NCBI GenBank assembly: GCA_013397435.1
Contig: VZRG01001665.1
Location: forward strand, 1-64,000
Origin: Erythrocercus mccallii
Lineage: Eukaryota > Chordata > Aves > Passeriformes > Dicruridae
Length of the DNA: 64,000 nt
Reading direction: 5' to 3'
How positions within the stretch are numbered: position 1 is the stretch's first letter; each line of letters begins with the position of its first letter. Position numbers and translations under genes: made by a program. The notes beneath the pieces are model-generated. The model was not told the DNA's origin, made no database searches, and saw only the letters and a program-made list of their open reading frames with translations. This document shows, piece after piece, positions 38,701-52,212 of this stretch.

Positions 38701-39627
38701 AATTGCAGAGAAAGAAAAAGGAAGAAACACGAGGAGGAACAACTTGTGGGATCTCGCAGGTGACTCAAAAGAACTGTTCCCATACCTGAGTGATGGATGC
38801 AGGACAAAACCAAGGGAATCCTGGATGTGCCAAAGGAACCGTGGGCAGGAAAAGAGGAGAGAGGCAAGACACACCACAGCTTGGATTTATTGGTGAGGAA
38901 AAACCCTGCTTCCCTGAGCCAGCCTATGGTGGGTGCCAGCAGGAAGAAAGTATCATTACCAAGGGCTGTAAAGATTTAAAGATATGTAGGAAAATGTTTC
39001 TTAAGGAGCTTAGGTGATCCAAATAGAATTGGCTGTGTGTTCAGACAGATTCCAGGGTGGTTCCACAGGTTCAGGGCAAAGGCCTCAACACTAATTCTTG
39101 AAAAGACCTAACAGATAAATCATGGAAGATGACAAAGAACCATTTCCAAAGCTCCTGCTTTTTCATTCCCAGGCTTATATCCTCTCACCAACTGAAGCAA
39201 GCCACAGAACCAACTTTCCAATATTAAATCTCCAGGCAGTGTGTTATTCATACAGCTTATGGAGATGTCTTTACCCTCTGGAAAAACAAAGTTTAAGAAA
39301 AATGGCTCCATCTTTGGGGAACAGTTTAAGTCTCAGGATAAGTACATTAGGAAATCTAACTCTATTACTTTCTATCTCACATTTTATTACAAGATTGGTA
39401 ATAGGAAATTACCAAATAAAATTGGTATTTTACTTGGTAATTTTTTTCCATGGGCCTCGTCTAATATGAAAGATGGTGATCATCAAATTTATTCAAGTTT
39501 TCCTGTCAACAACATCATTAACCAAATCCCTCAATTTCAAAGTAAATAAAAGCATCTGGGCTTCTCGCACAGCAAGACTGACTTGCATATTTAAGCCTCA
39601 TATATAGATGAATCTGCACTGGACCAA

Positions 39628-39641
39628 ATTTGCATATTAAT
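39628..39641 (+). promoter_or_regulatory. POU octamer joined to homeodomain core
   Basis: ATTTGCAT (a perfect octamer) is followed directly by ATTAAT, inside an AT-rich block (39575-39710) with a further TTGCATAT near 39583 and TATGCAGAT near 39673. The arrangement resembles conserved non-coding enhancers, but conservation cannot be judged from one sequence. Confidence 0.3.
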
Positions 39642-42600
39642 GAAGGACTAATTGCTCTTTGCAGTCAATTTTATGCAGATGAATTTACTCCTCTCAGTAC
39701 AATTTTCATAATGTTTGGAAAGAACCAAAAAATGTAAAACTTTGTGAAAGTACACAAATGTTAGACAATCAAGGAAGAAATATCCTAATGGCTTCCAACA
39801 GCTTTACATTAAATTGTATATAATTCATCTTTTATACTGTTGCTTTATTTTAACAGCCTCCCACAAAGAACAGAACAATCCATGGAATAACTTCAGCCTA
39901 TTCCCCCTCCTCGGTCTCAAATTTTAACAGCTTGTAATAACCCATTATATGATCCAGTTTCCAGCTGGAAGGATGGAGCCTGAATTTTTAGGAGAAGTTA
40001 AATTTGCTAAACAGGAATTTATTTGCTCCCAGTCATCCTCATGCCACAGGACAGTTAGGACAGAGTTTGTCCCACCATTTTTAAGGTGGTTTCTATGCAG
40101 TTTTGCACTATTAAGGAAAAAAGGCCCAAATCCTTGTTGAGTTTCCCCTGAGGTTAAGTACAAAATACAAAAAAAGGACAGGAAAGTTCATGGGAAAGAA
40201 AAACATCAACAAATGCTAAGGAGAAAATGATAATATTGGGGTGGGAAGGGGAAAAGACATGGAAGTAGAAGAGGAAGGGAAGTGGAAATGGCAGGAGAGA
40301 AAAATGATGCTTCAATGCATTTATTCAGGTCTGGCTAAAAAGAAAAGAAGGATTTAGGAGAAAGTTCAAGTAAACAAATAAAAGAAAAAATGCAACCACA
40401 AATGCAGCCACCAAAAAGAAAAAGCATAGGAAAGATAATGAGATGAGAAATAAGTGAGAATCAGAGAGCGCACAATACATAAAGAAACAAATAAAAGAAA
40501 ATACAAACCCCACAGTGCTTCCTAATTCTGCCAGAACAGAAGGGCAGAGTTAGTGGGAATGCATCAGGAATCTGAATTTGCATGTATAGCCCTCCTCCTG
40601 CCAAAGAAGAAAGCCTTATTTTAACTGTGAAGACTGATAACCATAATATTTATATGTATCATAAAATCACTTACAGAAGACCATTTTAATCAGAAAAGGA
40701 ATTGCATAAAAGAAAGTTACATCTTTAAATGACTTGAAGGCCTTTTGTAGAAGGAACATGGGAATACAGTTCACATTCCCCACATCTGCCATATCTTTGA
40801 TTGCATTTTTTGCTCTTCTCTACAGCTTTTGCTGTTTTAACATCTCCTTTTTGAGGCAGAGAGTATTCACACAGATATATGATGGGTTTGTAGTGGTACC
40901 AATAAATCTTTCGGGTTTTTATTCTGTTTCTTCTGTAATTTCCTACTATCCCACTTCCTGGACCACGATGAGCTTACAGATCTATGATCCTTCAATTTGG
41001 TTTCTGAGAAGAAATAGTTGATAAACAAGATTTCATTATCAAAATAAAAAAATCTTCAGAATGAACACCTTTCAACTGAGCTGTTCAGTTCTTCCAAAGA
41101 AGAATCAGAAATTCTGCCAGGACGTCACTTTGCCATCTCTCTTTCTGCTCTTTCCCACCTTGATTGACAGAAGCCACAACATCTGGAGAATTTGTGTGGG
41201 ATAAATTCACTCCTCCATGAGCAATAAAGGCAATGGTTTCATGGAGGTAAGATCCCATTGCATGGAGAAAAAGGGGGGGGAAAATGCCTTAAGGCAGAGG
41301 AGTTGGCAGAAAACATCAAACCAAAGGGAAAAGCAGAGAAAATGACAAGAGGCTTTCACTAGCATTCAAAAAAAGAACAGACCACAGAGCAAAGACAAAT
41401 AGAGTTATAAAACAATAACGGTAATAATTGGAAAAGAATGACAAATACTCCACCAGGAAAATATTGGAATGCTACTGCTGAAGAATTCTCACCGAGGAAA
41501 CAGGACGCAGTTCAGCTGGTCAGCCTGGAGGTTTGGCTTTTAAAACTTATTTGACAACAAATTACAGCTCTTTGGGAATACTTTGAATTCTGGATTATTA
41601 ATTCGAACTGTTTCCCTATTTTGCTCACAGAGGAGAAGGAAGAGAAATGTAACTCCTTTATAATTTCTGTACATAGCATTTGAAAACCTGCTCTGGGCAC
41701 TCCCTGTCTTTTCCCAAAAATGTCTGGTGCAAACGATTAATGCTGTGTGAACGTAAACAAAGATAATGATTCAAACAAGAACAAGATGTTCCACCCAAAA
41801 TGATTCACTTTCCAGCGGCTGAGATGCCTACTTCTAATCATCAGCAAAGGTTAACCTGACCAGATTTAATTAACCACTTAATACAACAATAAAGATGCGA
41901 AGTAATGGGGGAGGAAGCCCACAGAGGTAACAGTGACTCCAAATAAATCCTTGTAGCAAGCACTAAGTCTAGGCTGTTATCACCTGATTACACTGATGTA
42001 AGAATTCCCAAGTTTTTAGCTCCACTAGGCAGTTTTCCACTTGTCTATGTGGAACTTGATTAATAGGTGGTTTTAATTATTATTAAACAAACAGCAAAAA
42101 AAAAAAAAAAGCAAGCAAGAAACCACATCCCTAAAATTCAATGATAAAATGAACCCAGTGATATTTCTTAATACTGTGCTTCAAATTCATAGATGAAGTC
42201 AACTGGTTTGTACAGATTATTTGAGGAGTACAGGAAAATAAATTACTATTTCCTCATATATAAATATATATGGAGATATCAGATATTTTCAAGATAGAGT
42301 TACTATTTTCAGTGAAAAAAGTAATCTTATTCTGGAATATTTCCTAGTACTGAACCAAAAGCCATTACAACAATAAAGTAATTTGCAAGTATTAAATGCC
42401 ATGAATTGGGAATACTGCAAAATATTTTACATTTCAAAGAACGTTAGGAAATATTATTGGCCCTGGATCTCTGGATAATGTGTGCAGCACTTGCTGGTTG
42501 AGGCTGTACTCAGAGTGTTACCAAATAATGAGTATTAAAGAGGAGGGCTGGGCATCAGCCCTTCCATTTTCTCTCAGTAAAGTTTAAACATCCCTTAAAA

Positions 42601-45600
42601 TAAACAACTCGGTGCAAACCAACAGATCTGCTATTGATTCATTCTGTTCATAAAAAGTAACAACATCGTGGTAAATTCAATCTAGTCAATGAGAAGTTTA
42701 TGAGCCTAAATACATCAAAAGGGCAATGAAAGCTAATATATAGTGATTAAATAACAATCTGTGAGGAAAAGACACCCAACTTTCAATTCCAGGGCAGTGG
42801 AATCATCTCCTGATGAAAAATGGGGTTTGAATTGTTTCAGAGGACACTGCAGCCATTTGCCCTTTTTAACAGCCTGCGAGTTCACAAGGCAAGATTAACT
42901 TGTAATTTAACTGAAGTGGATCTCAAATAAAGTTTTTTGATTAAAATCTCCATTTCTGTGCCTCCTGGCAGTGCCAATATTGCTGGAACAGGACATCAGC
43001 TGCAACGTCAGCGACTCTGGAATGCGCTGCCATAAACTACAAATCAGCTTTGTCCTACTTTAATATTGGTTTAACAATAAAAAAAAGAACTTTGATGTTT
43101 AATATTTAAATAGTAGAATTATCCCTTTAGAACTGAGTCCAGAAGGACCCTTCATGGGTACACAGTGTGAAACAGCAATGAAGGGAATGTGGTTTTGCTC
43201 CATGAGGAGGCTTTGATTTGTAGCACCCAGCTGAAAGGTGAATTTGTGTGTGCTGAGGAGATGCCTCAGGGACTCTGGGGCAGGGGAAATGCTCTCCCAG
43301 TGTGCCATGCTCAAAACTGAACAACAAGGCTCAAACACTGTCAGAGCAGGGAGCTGTGACAACATCCAGGACAGGGATTGTCCCCAGCTGGCCAGGCTGG
43401 TGCCTTGGTTTGGAAAGCCAGACACAAGGGTGGCTTTGTCCAGCATTGTTTTGGAGGTCAAGGTTGGAACAAGTAAAGCCTCCCTTTCCATTTCCCTCTC
43501 CTTCCTATCTTTTGTCACTTCAGGGTGAGTGAACACAGAAAAATGTCAGTTTTAGGGAAGAACATTTTAATCATGAGCTAAGTATTGTCCCTGAACAGTG
43601 AAGAAGGAATGTTCAGGTCCATAATTTTTCTGGTTTTGGGGGAAGGTCAGAGAGGAAGCCCTGCACCTGCCCTGCACTCAGGGGGTGCAGGGTGATTCTG
43701 AGTGCAACTGCCCATTTCTGCCAACCTTGAGGACTCTGTTGTGCCCAGCAAGGGGATGAACAGTTTGTCTAGACAGAGGAGGATCCACGGATTACATGGA
43801 TTACACCGCTGGAGCACACATATGCAGGCACTTGTGAGGAACAAAAGCACAGAGCTATTTACTACCTCACACAGATGGGTAAGTCCACTCTGGAGATCTC
43901 TGCAGACTTGTGAAATCAGGATGACGTGTCTGGAATTCTTCCTCTCCTCTCCACTGCTGAAGTAACTCAGGCAAATGCAAGTTGGCAGCTCCTTTAAAGA
44001 CTCCAATTTACCCATTTTACATAATAACTTTCAGCTGCATTAAACACAAACACACAAAAAAACCCAGGTAGCACCAACAGTGAAATCTAAATTTGGATTA
44101 CTCACAGAGAAAACACACAAAGTCTGAATGATTTTGCAATTAAATCAGAAGCAAACTGAACTAATTTTTACACTGAGCTGGATTGTCCATGGGACACGTC
44201 AGTCTGCACCCAGAGGGAAGTTGTAGGAGCAAAGTTCTGCACTTTCTGAGGCTACTGAGGAATGGCAAATATATCCACACACCTCTAGACCTACGGGTTC
44301 CTCCCAAATCCAGAAAAATCCAATCTCCTGAGGCATTATAAACCCCTTCTCAGAACAGCCCTGTCAAAAGCAAAGTGCAGATTCCTGCATTAAAGGATCC
44401 TCTTATTCCATAGTTCCTGCTGAGTGTTTGCCCCAACCCTGAGTGTGTGGCTGTCCCATTCCCTGGATATTCATTTATTTGTTGCTGGGCATAAGAAAAC
44501 TTGAAATAATAACTCAGATTAAATTCATTTGGTATTTCAATTTCCAATCTAAATTTTAATTAACTCTTTTACTTCAGGCATTGCATTTTATCATGATGAG
44601 TTACTTGGAGGAATACACAATATACAAGCTCTACGGAGCAACTGAATGTAAAAATACTTACTTAGAACATTTCATTTATTTTTCTCCAAACTGTTAAAAA
44701 AGAATGTACAGACACAGTAACAGAAATATGAGGTGACAGAAGAGAATGGGCCAGATCCTTGTGAATCCACTCCATTTTATCAGACACATAAAACTAAACT
44801 GGCCTCAGCTTGATGTAACTGATATATCTCAAAAATTAATGTTAGACATGAAATGACAAAAAGGCTGGTGAGCCAAATTTATCTTACAGGTTTGGGGTTT
44901 TTTTTTTCCCTATTATTCCCTTTCTATATTTTCAAAATATTCCTTAATGCTCTTTCCTTCCAGAAGGAAATGTAAGTCTCTCAAAATAATATTTACAAGC
45001 TCAGCTGCAACATCCTCCATGGAAATTCAGTCTGGCTGTTTGTTACTCTTTGTGAGGAATAGTTCTGCTTGAGTTCTCCACAGAGAAGAAAACAACTCTG
45101 TTTTCCTGATATACTTCAGATTCAAATTATTGAAGTGCAGGATGGAGAAACGAATTAGATAAAGGCATGGGAAATGTGTAGTTTATACCTGGCTGCCGTG
45201 ATGAGCTCGCTGGTAACTGATAAAGCTGTGAGTGTTAAAAGAACTTTAATGAGAAATGATATTGACCTAAGTGCCAGTGTTATCAGCACTACTGCATTTA
45301 AAATAAATGAAATTTAAAAATATTTAACTTGCACTTCAGCAGTGTCCACAGACAAATATTTTAGTTTAATATCTACCTCTGATTTCCATTAAAATACCTT
45401 TAGATGAGAATATCAAAAGCAATTTCTATCTTAGTTTCCTACAGTCCTATAACTTTTTACGCTCTTATAATTAAAAACAATTCCAATTTCTTTCCTCTGT
45501 GTAACTAATTCAAAGACAGATGTAACACATATTTTTTTGCTGCCTCCTCTCTAAACTGACAACATTGTTTCTGTGCAGCCTTTCAGAAAAATTTCCAGCT

Positions 45601-48529
45601 GCAAAGAACAGTGTCCAGAGCAGAGGGGTGTTGCTCCTGGTTATTGCTGGAAGAAACTCAAACTATAAAGTAACTCTCATGATTACAATGATCTATCAAT
45701 AATCATCTATTTTTAAGTGCAGCATCCTATAAATCCTCCTAATTAGTAAACTAGATGTCTTCTTTTTAGCAAACAATCCCCAGCCTCCCTCCTTATTTAT
45801 TTCCCTGAATTCAATTATGTTTGCACCTGCTGGCCCAATCACCTAAATGACAGATTCTGGATGGAAGGGAGAAGTCGGGCCATAAACAATAATTTCATTA
45901 TAGTTCAATTCAAAGTATTTGCCTGCACCTATTTTCTCTGCTTTATGAAGAATGTTGATGCTATTTCCTCCTCTGTGGCTCTGCTCTCGTGTCAGGAGAT
46001 GCAGCAGCACCAGCAAGAATTTCACACTGCTCCCAATCTATCCTTCGCTGCTGACTCCATAGGAATCAAAGCTGAGATTCTCCTGGAAGGGAAGGACCAT
46101 TAGGATAAAGAGGGAAGGAGTGAATTCCAACCCTAGGCTGAAAAAACTGATAAAAGAATTAAGTTGGTTGCTAAAAAAGACTCTTTGGAAAATAAAGGTT
46201 AGGAAATATTTCTTTAGAATACAAAAATAACAGAACTACTTTTGCCATGAAAAGCTATGGAGGAGGAGGTATTCCTGATGGTATTTACCCACCAAGGGAC
46301 TTAAAAATCCATCTACTCCCTAAATCAAATTAGTCACTTTTCCAAAAATCTTCCTGAATGAAATTCAGTCTCTGGATGAAAAATCCTGAAAATTTGGGAA
46401 TGGAATCTAAGCTATTCTCTGCCTTGAATGATTAAACAAGATAGAGATGGATCTCAAACTGTGGATGTTGAAACTCAACAGCATCCAAACACCCACAGGT
46501 GTTCAAAGAAACTCACATTTCCTCCCATCACCTGAAACACAACATACCTTTAAAGTATGTTCTGAAGCTGTTACACCTTGAATGTGAAGTCAATATTGGG
46601 CAGAATCATCAATCTACCATACTTATCTCACAATGAATAGTAATTTGGGTGAGTGTGTAAAAGTGGATTGTGTATAAATTAAAGCAGTAACCAAAGGGGA
46701 GGCAAACAGGCAGCTAAAGCCCTAAGAGAAGAGCCTTGGAGAGAGGAACTGCACAGCATTTTTACGGAACACGTGGGGAAACTGTGCAGCATGAGAGTTT
46801 TGAATGTTAATTCTGCAGCTGTACTAAATCCAGTGTGTCAGATTCTGTCTGCAAGCAAGCCAGATTTTAGGAAGCACATTTTGCTGCAGAACTGGAGGCT
46901 GAAAAATGGTTAACTTGGTTAAGTTCACCAGGAGGAAGTTTATACAGATGAAGTTCAATATTCCTTCAGCAGTGTTTCACTTCGGAAGTAGTTCTTAGTT
47001 AAACAGTAAAGTACTTTTCTAAGTATTCTTTCATTAATTCTTTCTATTAATGAAGAAGAGCGTGGCATGAGCTAGAACTCTTCAATTAAGATAATCATTA
47101 TCATAAACAGATGTTTTGTTTGTCAGTTTGAAGGATATGGATGTGCTGTGATTTAGTTCAGAGATTTTAGTTTAACTGAAGACCTCCATTAAATAACCTC
47201 AGGCCTCATCTCTAATTGTATCAATCACAAAATCACCATTCTGAGGTACAGAACTGCAGATGTTTGGTTTTGCTTTGTGACAGAAATGTAAACAAACCGC
47301 TGAGGACTGGGGTTAAGTACAGCAGGCAGGAGCAGGGTACATGGCAGTGAGATAACACACGTGGCTTAACAAGCACCCCGTTATCTCCTTGGAGCAGACA
47401 CAGGAGCTGGGCCTGTCCCTCACCCACAGGTTGCAGACAAAGGCTGCAGCAGGTTGAAAGCCATGGATCAACTTCTAATAACCCTCAACCACTGGAAACA
47501 ACACAGAGCCAACTGCGATATAAATACAAAATGCAGGGGGGGAGGTTCTTCCTTGGAATTGAACTTGTTTGCAAATGTGGTCTTGTCAGCTACAAGGATC
47601 TAAAACGAACCTCTGCATTTCCTCCTAAACCTTACAAGCCTGGCCACTGTGCTTTGACTTAACTGAAAAAATGGTCAAGTTAGTGATTGCTTTCCACAAC
47701 AGAAATAATTTTCAGAGTAAAGAGTACTTTAATTTCACTTTACCTTCTGAATTAGTGTCTGTGTCCTAAGTTTTACAGCCTAATTTTACAGAAACAAGCA
47801 ACTACTTTTAAATTTGGTAAGACATTAAGTCACTTGACCCTTTCAAGCAAAAAAAAATCCTTTTCATACTTGTAAAGTGTTACAGGCATAATCTGGATAA
47901 TCTTATTACATGACAAACATGGTCTGACTCATGGATAACAACTTCCTAATAAATTAACACATCGCTGTTAAAACAAAATCTTTTGTTAGAAAAGAAGTAA
48001 AAAGCCCCCCATACCCTTAAGAGAACTTTAAATATTGTCATCAAGCTAAAAACAGCAAGTAAATATTAACTCTGTGAAGTGCAAAACAAGTTTTATTGAC
48101 CTGTGAGGTAAATATTGACTGAAATGAAGCAAATATTTGTGTGCTGACGTTAAGGGGATGAATCCCCTTCACCACAGCAAACAAGATTTTGCCTACTACA
48201 TTTCTGGGTTTGTATTTATTCCAAAAGGTCTGAAAGGAGATATTTCCTTTTCCAGACATCTGCTTTTAAAAAACAAAACTGTCTTTCCTCAGTGACTAAA
48301 TTGGATGTGCATCCAGAGGGCTGGAATATTGTACAACACACAGGTTTGACAAATTGCTTTCAGACAGAAAACTCACTTAACTAAAAACCTGAGCAGACAA
48401 CAACATCCAAGACTCCTCTTTGATCCCTAAAAAAGTAAACAGAAAGTCAAATTCCATTTTATGAATTATGTTAGAAGATTAATTTGGGTTTGGAACATAA
48501 AATATATTGCTGCATATCACACACATGTG

Positions 48530-48618
48530 GGATTGCTAGGGCTGTCCTGTGCAGGGCCAGGAGTGTGACTTTGATGATCCCAGTGGGTCCCTTCCAACTC
48601 AGGATATTCTATGATTTA
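48530..48618 (+). mobile_element. CR1-type LINE 3' end
   Basis: The stretch tgatgatcccagtgggtccc followed by ttccaactcaggatattcta and tgattt is the characteristic CR1 3' terminus, and it is preceded by gctgtcctgtgcagggccag. It is a well preserved forward-strand copy, 5'-truncated in the usual way. CR1 is the main LINE of birds and reptiles and supports the assignment of the host. Confidence 0.85.
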
Positions 48619-51600
48619 ACAAGGAAAATACAGAATAATTAAGGATATAACTACTAGCAGGTACTACAAATGGAATTTAAATTAACAAGCTCATCTACTC
48701 CTTCCTGGTAAATCCACTCATGTTTACACACGTGAGAATTCACTGTTCAACTCAACGATTCACATGGGGATTCACACGTTCAGATGAACAAATTAGATGG
48801 AAAAAAAACCCCTAATTTTGAGAAAGTTCAAAGATCCTATTGAAAATTCTGGCACCTTTAAGACACCCATTAGAGAATACCAACGCCATGATCATTACAT
48901 CTTCTGACCTAAATACCTCCGTAATGGTCTAACAACAGCAATTAACACACACCTCCCGAAATTCTTGAACAGCTGAATAATTTTTGAGTCACTGCACTTA
49001 ACAGATCCTCCAGTGTCACTACAAGAAAAGGCCGGTTCAGGAAACAGCTGCTCCCCTTGGTTCTGATGACCACGGGACTCGCTCCTTCCTGCAGATAAAA
49101 ACAGAGGCTGAGCACCCTCCTGTGCAGGGAGCAAAAACTACAGCTGCCCTTTGTGGCTCCGCTGGCTGATTCTCATTCAAGGCTTTATCTTTGCCTAAAA
49201 AAAAAACAAACCAAGGCTCCGGGATCTAATTCAGCAGCTTTGGAACAATTACATGACACCATTGCAGTGAAATTACTCTCAGTTTAGGATGACTTCACAG
49301 GAATGAACAAGCTGCTGTACACAGAGGGCTGGTAAGATTTCTGGAAACCTCAGGGAACGGGGTGATGTCATTGCAATACAAAAATATCTGCTTCAAATTC
49401 CTTGCGAGTCTCCTTGACAAAGCTTAGAGGATCAGAGTTCAGCAGTGAAACTCAGCCATCACCTCAGGGATGTTTTCAGAACTGGGCTCTGTTCTTCACT
49501 GTCTCAGATACAGGAGCACAGGAGCTGTTTCCTTGTCCTCGAAATACAAACTGAAGTCAGGGTTTGTAGAGTTGCAGGAGACAGTTTTTAAAAGATGGAG
49601 CACTCAAAGCTCAGGAAACATTCGAATTTTAAAGGTTACTTGAGCCTCTTGGCAGGACTTTCAAATCCTTCAAACAAATTTAAACTAAACCCTGTTAATT
49701 TTGCAGAAGTCTTCCATACTCAAGCAGCATTTTGGGTAAAACGAAGACAAACCAATAAAGCCTTTGAATATTCAGGACATTCTGCTATTCTACAGACTCT
49801 TACCAAAAAGCCCATTTTTTTATCATATCATTAACTAAAATTGCTTTCCCTGTATCTGAGATCAGCTCCTTTAAATTCCACCACAGATGAGGCTGCATGC
49901 CATATTTTAAAGCACCAGTTCTTTCTGATGCAAAAATGTGATACAAAAGGTGAAGATTGTAATCCCTTAACCTGCTCAGGTTTCTGCAGAGCTCCTTCAG
50001 GACAACAAATGCATTCTTCTAATATTTCTGCTTATAGAACAAGCTCTCAGCAACTTCTAGGACAGAGTAACTGTTGCTGCAGAGGTTAATATTGAGCTGC
50101 CAGGGCATCCCAGGCACAGTCCCACAAGGATCAGTTTGTCCCAATGTTTTCATGCACTGAACAACCCCAGGGAAAGCAGGTACACACTGATGGAAGGTGC
50201 TGATTGCACCAATTAATGAGGTACCACCTGTTCCTGGGAGGATGAGAAAGTCTGGGGTACTTCTGAGTGTATAAACACCTGAAAATGTGACCGGGCACTC
50301 TATGAAATTTATTGGCATCCTGGGATTAGAATCCACATACAGACTGGTAAATTTATCACCGGGTATTGCATGACCTAATGTGTCCAATGCCCATGGGAAA
50401 AGACTTCCAATTTTCTGTGAATAATCTCCCAAATCTCTCTCGTGTCAGGAGTTACTAAATCCAGAGGCCATTAATGGCACTAGGAAAACATACCTGTTAA
50501 ATAACAACATCTCTGAAGAGTTACACACCTTCTAATGAGCTGTGAATTAGAGATAAATCAGCGAGTGACCCGCATGAGCAAACACCATTGATTAATAAGC
50601 TGCCACGAATTAATTTCATATTTTCAGTGCATGTGGCAATAAGAAACAGTTTGAGAACAACGTGGATTTAAAGCTACATTTGTACTTTAATGCATTTTAT
50701 AATTACAAAAAAGAAACAGCTGAACAAATCTTTTATATTTATACCCTTCCAAGCGATGTACAGAAGGCATGCATAATTTCCAATCATAAAACACTATTTA
50801 AAAATAAGAGATTTATAATTGCTTTCCCTGATTTGAGAAGCAAATTAAGATTTTTTTTTCACATTGTCCTTCATAATCCAAACAAGATGCGAGTGACTGA
50901 CTGAGCAAAGAGTGGGAGAATGAACAATATGGCACAGCAGAAGCCAAACACAACAGGTTTGTGTTATCCTTGGAAGGATGGGGACATGGCCATGAAATTC
51001 TTTTGAGTGCGTCCTGCCAGGCATCTCAAATCTGCATTGGTGCTGCTACTGAGCAGGATTGGGATAATTAGACAGAAAAATTACACAAATGAGAAAGGTC
51101 TTGTGAGTTCAGAGGGCCTACAGGAACAGGAGGCCTGTGGGTATGTTTAATACTTAAGTATATCTGTAATAACCAGCCCAGGTTTCTTCCAACCCATCAG
51201 CCACAGCCCGAGCAAAACGCAGAGGATGTGTGACCTGAACTTTCCAGTCGGGAAATTCTAGGCACAGTTTCCAAAAACATCATAAAAAGTAGGCCAAAAC
51301 TGCCTCCTCAAAACCTACCTCCAAGAGACACAGAGACGCAGCCAGTGTTCTCAGCTTCTTCCTTGAAAATAAAAGAGGGGGTTTGTTGTTAGATGGTGCC
51401 ACTGAACACCAGGCCACTTAACTCTTCCAAACACTTCGTTTTTCACTTCCTAAGATCTACAAGGGGCCATCCTTTCCCTCTCCTGACCCCACAGCATTGC
51501 TCTATTTAAACTTTGGAATGAAACCAGCATTTCTGTTCTAACTCAAAACAACACGGCGCCGATTTTCAAATGTGTTTTCTGCTCAGATATTAGTCCCGCT

Positions 51601-51930
51601 TTCTGTGTGAGCTGCATACCTAAACACTTTTTCTAGAAAAATATCTGAGCCAGGGAAAAAACAGATGCCATTTCTGGACGCAAACTAATTTATTCAAGAG
51701 CATATTTCAAAAGAAAACCTGTATCTGTTTCATTCCAAGCCTCTCCCAAGAGCTATAGCAGCATTAACTAGGGCAGTGCTTTCCTCAGCTTTCCTGGGAG
51801 GCAAAGCCAATTTCCAGACAGCAGGACTCCCTTAATCGCCACCGACAAGTAATGATACCGCAGTACACATGTATTTTTATACGTATCCCTTCATTTCCTT
51901 CCTTATTATTGCCTTCCCAGATTAATTTTA
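48619..51930. other. Intergenic region upstream of RNFT1
   Basis: AT-rich sequence without a supported gene. A 137-codon open frame on the minus strand (50019-50432) has a protein-like composition but no recognised family (see findings). No repeats were identified. Confidence 0.7.
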
Positions 51931-52058
51931 ATTGAGGCTTTCAAGAAAAAGCAACAGGAACCTCCCCGCTCGTTTTGGCGGGGTTGAGGCTGAGGGGAGG
52001 CGCCCCCCCGCGCTTCTCCCCCGCCCCTCACGGGCCGTGAGGGGGCGAAGGCCGCAAC

Positions 52059-52072
52059 GTTGCCAGAGCAAC
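52059..52072. promoter_or_regulatory. RFX X-box
   Basis: GTTGCCAGAGCAAC fits GTNRCC-N2-RGYAAC exactly, an imperfect palindrome with both half sites intact and the usual 0-3 base spacer. It lies about 110 bases upstream of the first ATG of the RNFT1 first exon, the distance typical of functional X-boxes. RFX factors use such sites in ciliary, testis and MHC class II genes. Confidence 0.7.
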
Positions 52073-52170
52073 GCCCAGCTCGGAGCCTTCCTCCTCCTCC
52101 TCACTCCTCTCGTTCTTCCTCCTCCTCCTCCCCTCACGGCTCCTCCTCTTCCTCCCCCTCGGCCCCGGCG

Positions 52171-52212
52171 ATGGCGGCTGGCGGCGGGCGGGAGGCGCCG
52201 GGCGCCCCATGA
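52171..52212 (+). promoter_or_regulatory. Upstream ORF in RNFT1 first exon, 13 codons
   Basis: ATG at 52171 has G at -3 and G at +4 (strong context). It reads MAAGGGREAPGAP and stops at TGA 52210-52212. That stop overlaps a second ATG (52209-52211) in an ATGA arrangement, just before the splice donor at 52214. The second ATG is in frame with the RNFT1 protein across the splice. The uORF is the first AUG if transcription starts in the pyrimidine tract. Confidence 0.6.

Larger units (their letters stand above)
28846..48529. other. Intergenic region between MED13 and RNFT1, no supported gene
   Basis: This is about 19.7 kb of mainly AT-rich sequence. It holds an A23 tract (35688-35710), an A-rich run near 42096-42110, a short GATA/TATA-like stretch near 34940-34975 and AT-rich blocks with homeobox/POU-type motifs (39628-39641, about 41849-41876). 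Open frames up to 145 codons occur (for example minus strand 43099-43536) but none shows a recognisable domain, splice logic or homology. Non-coding RNA exons cannot be excluded. Confidence 0.75.

Noticed and set aside
39122..39549. Overlapping 102-115 codon frames as a gene or retroelement fragment
   Set aside because: The predicted peptides match no family I recognise and two frames are open over the same bases, which argues for chance.
43099..43536. 145-codon minus-strand open frame as an intergenic gene
   Set aside because: There is no domain, no family resemblance and no promoter, splice or poly-A arrangement supporting it; an overlapping frame on the other strand is almost as long.
52171..52212. 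ATG at 52171 as the RNFT1 start codon
   Set aside because: Its frame reaches TGA after 13 codons, before the splice donor, so it can only be an upstream ORF.
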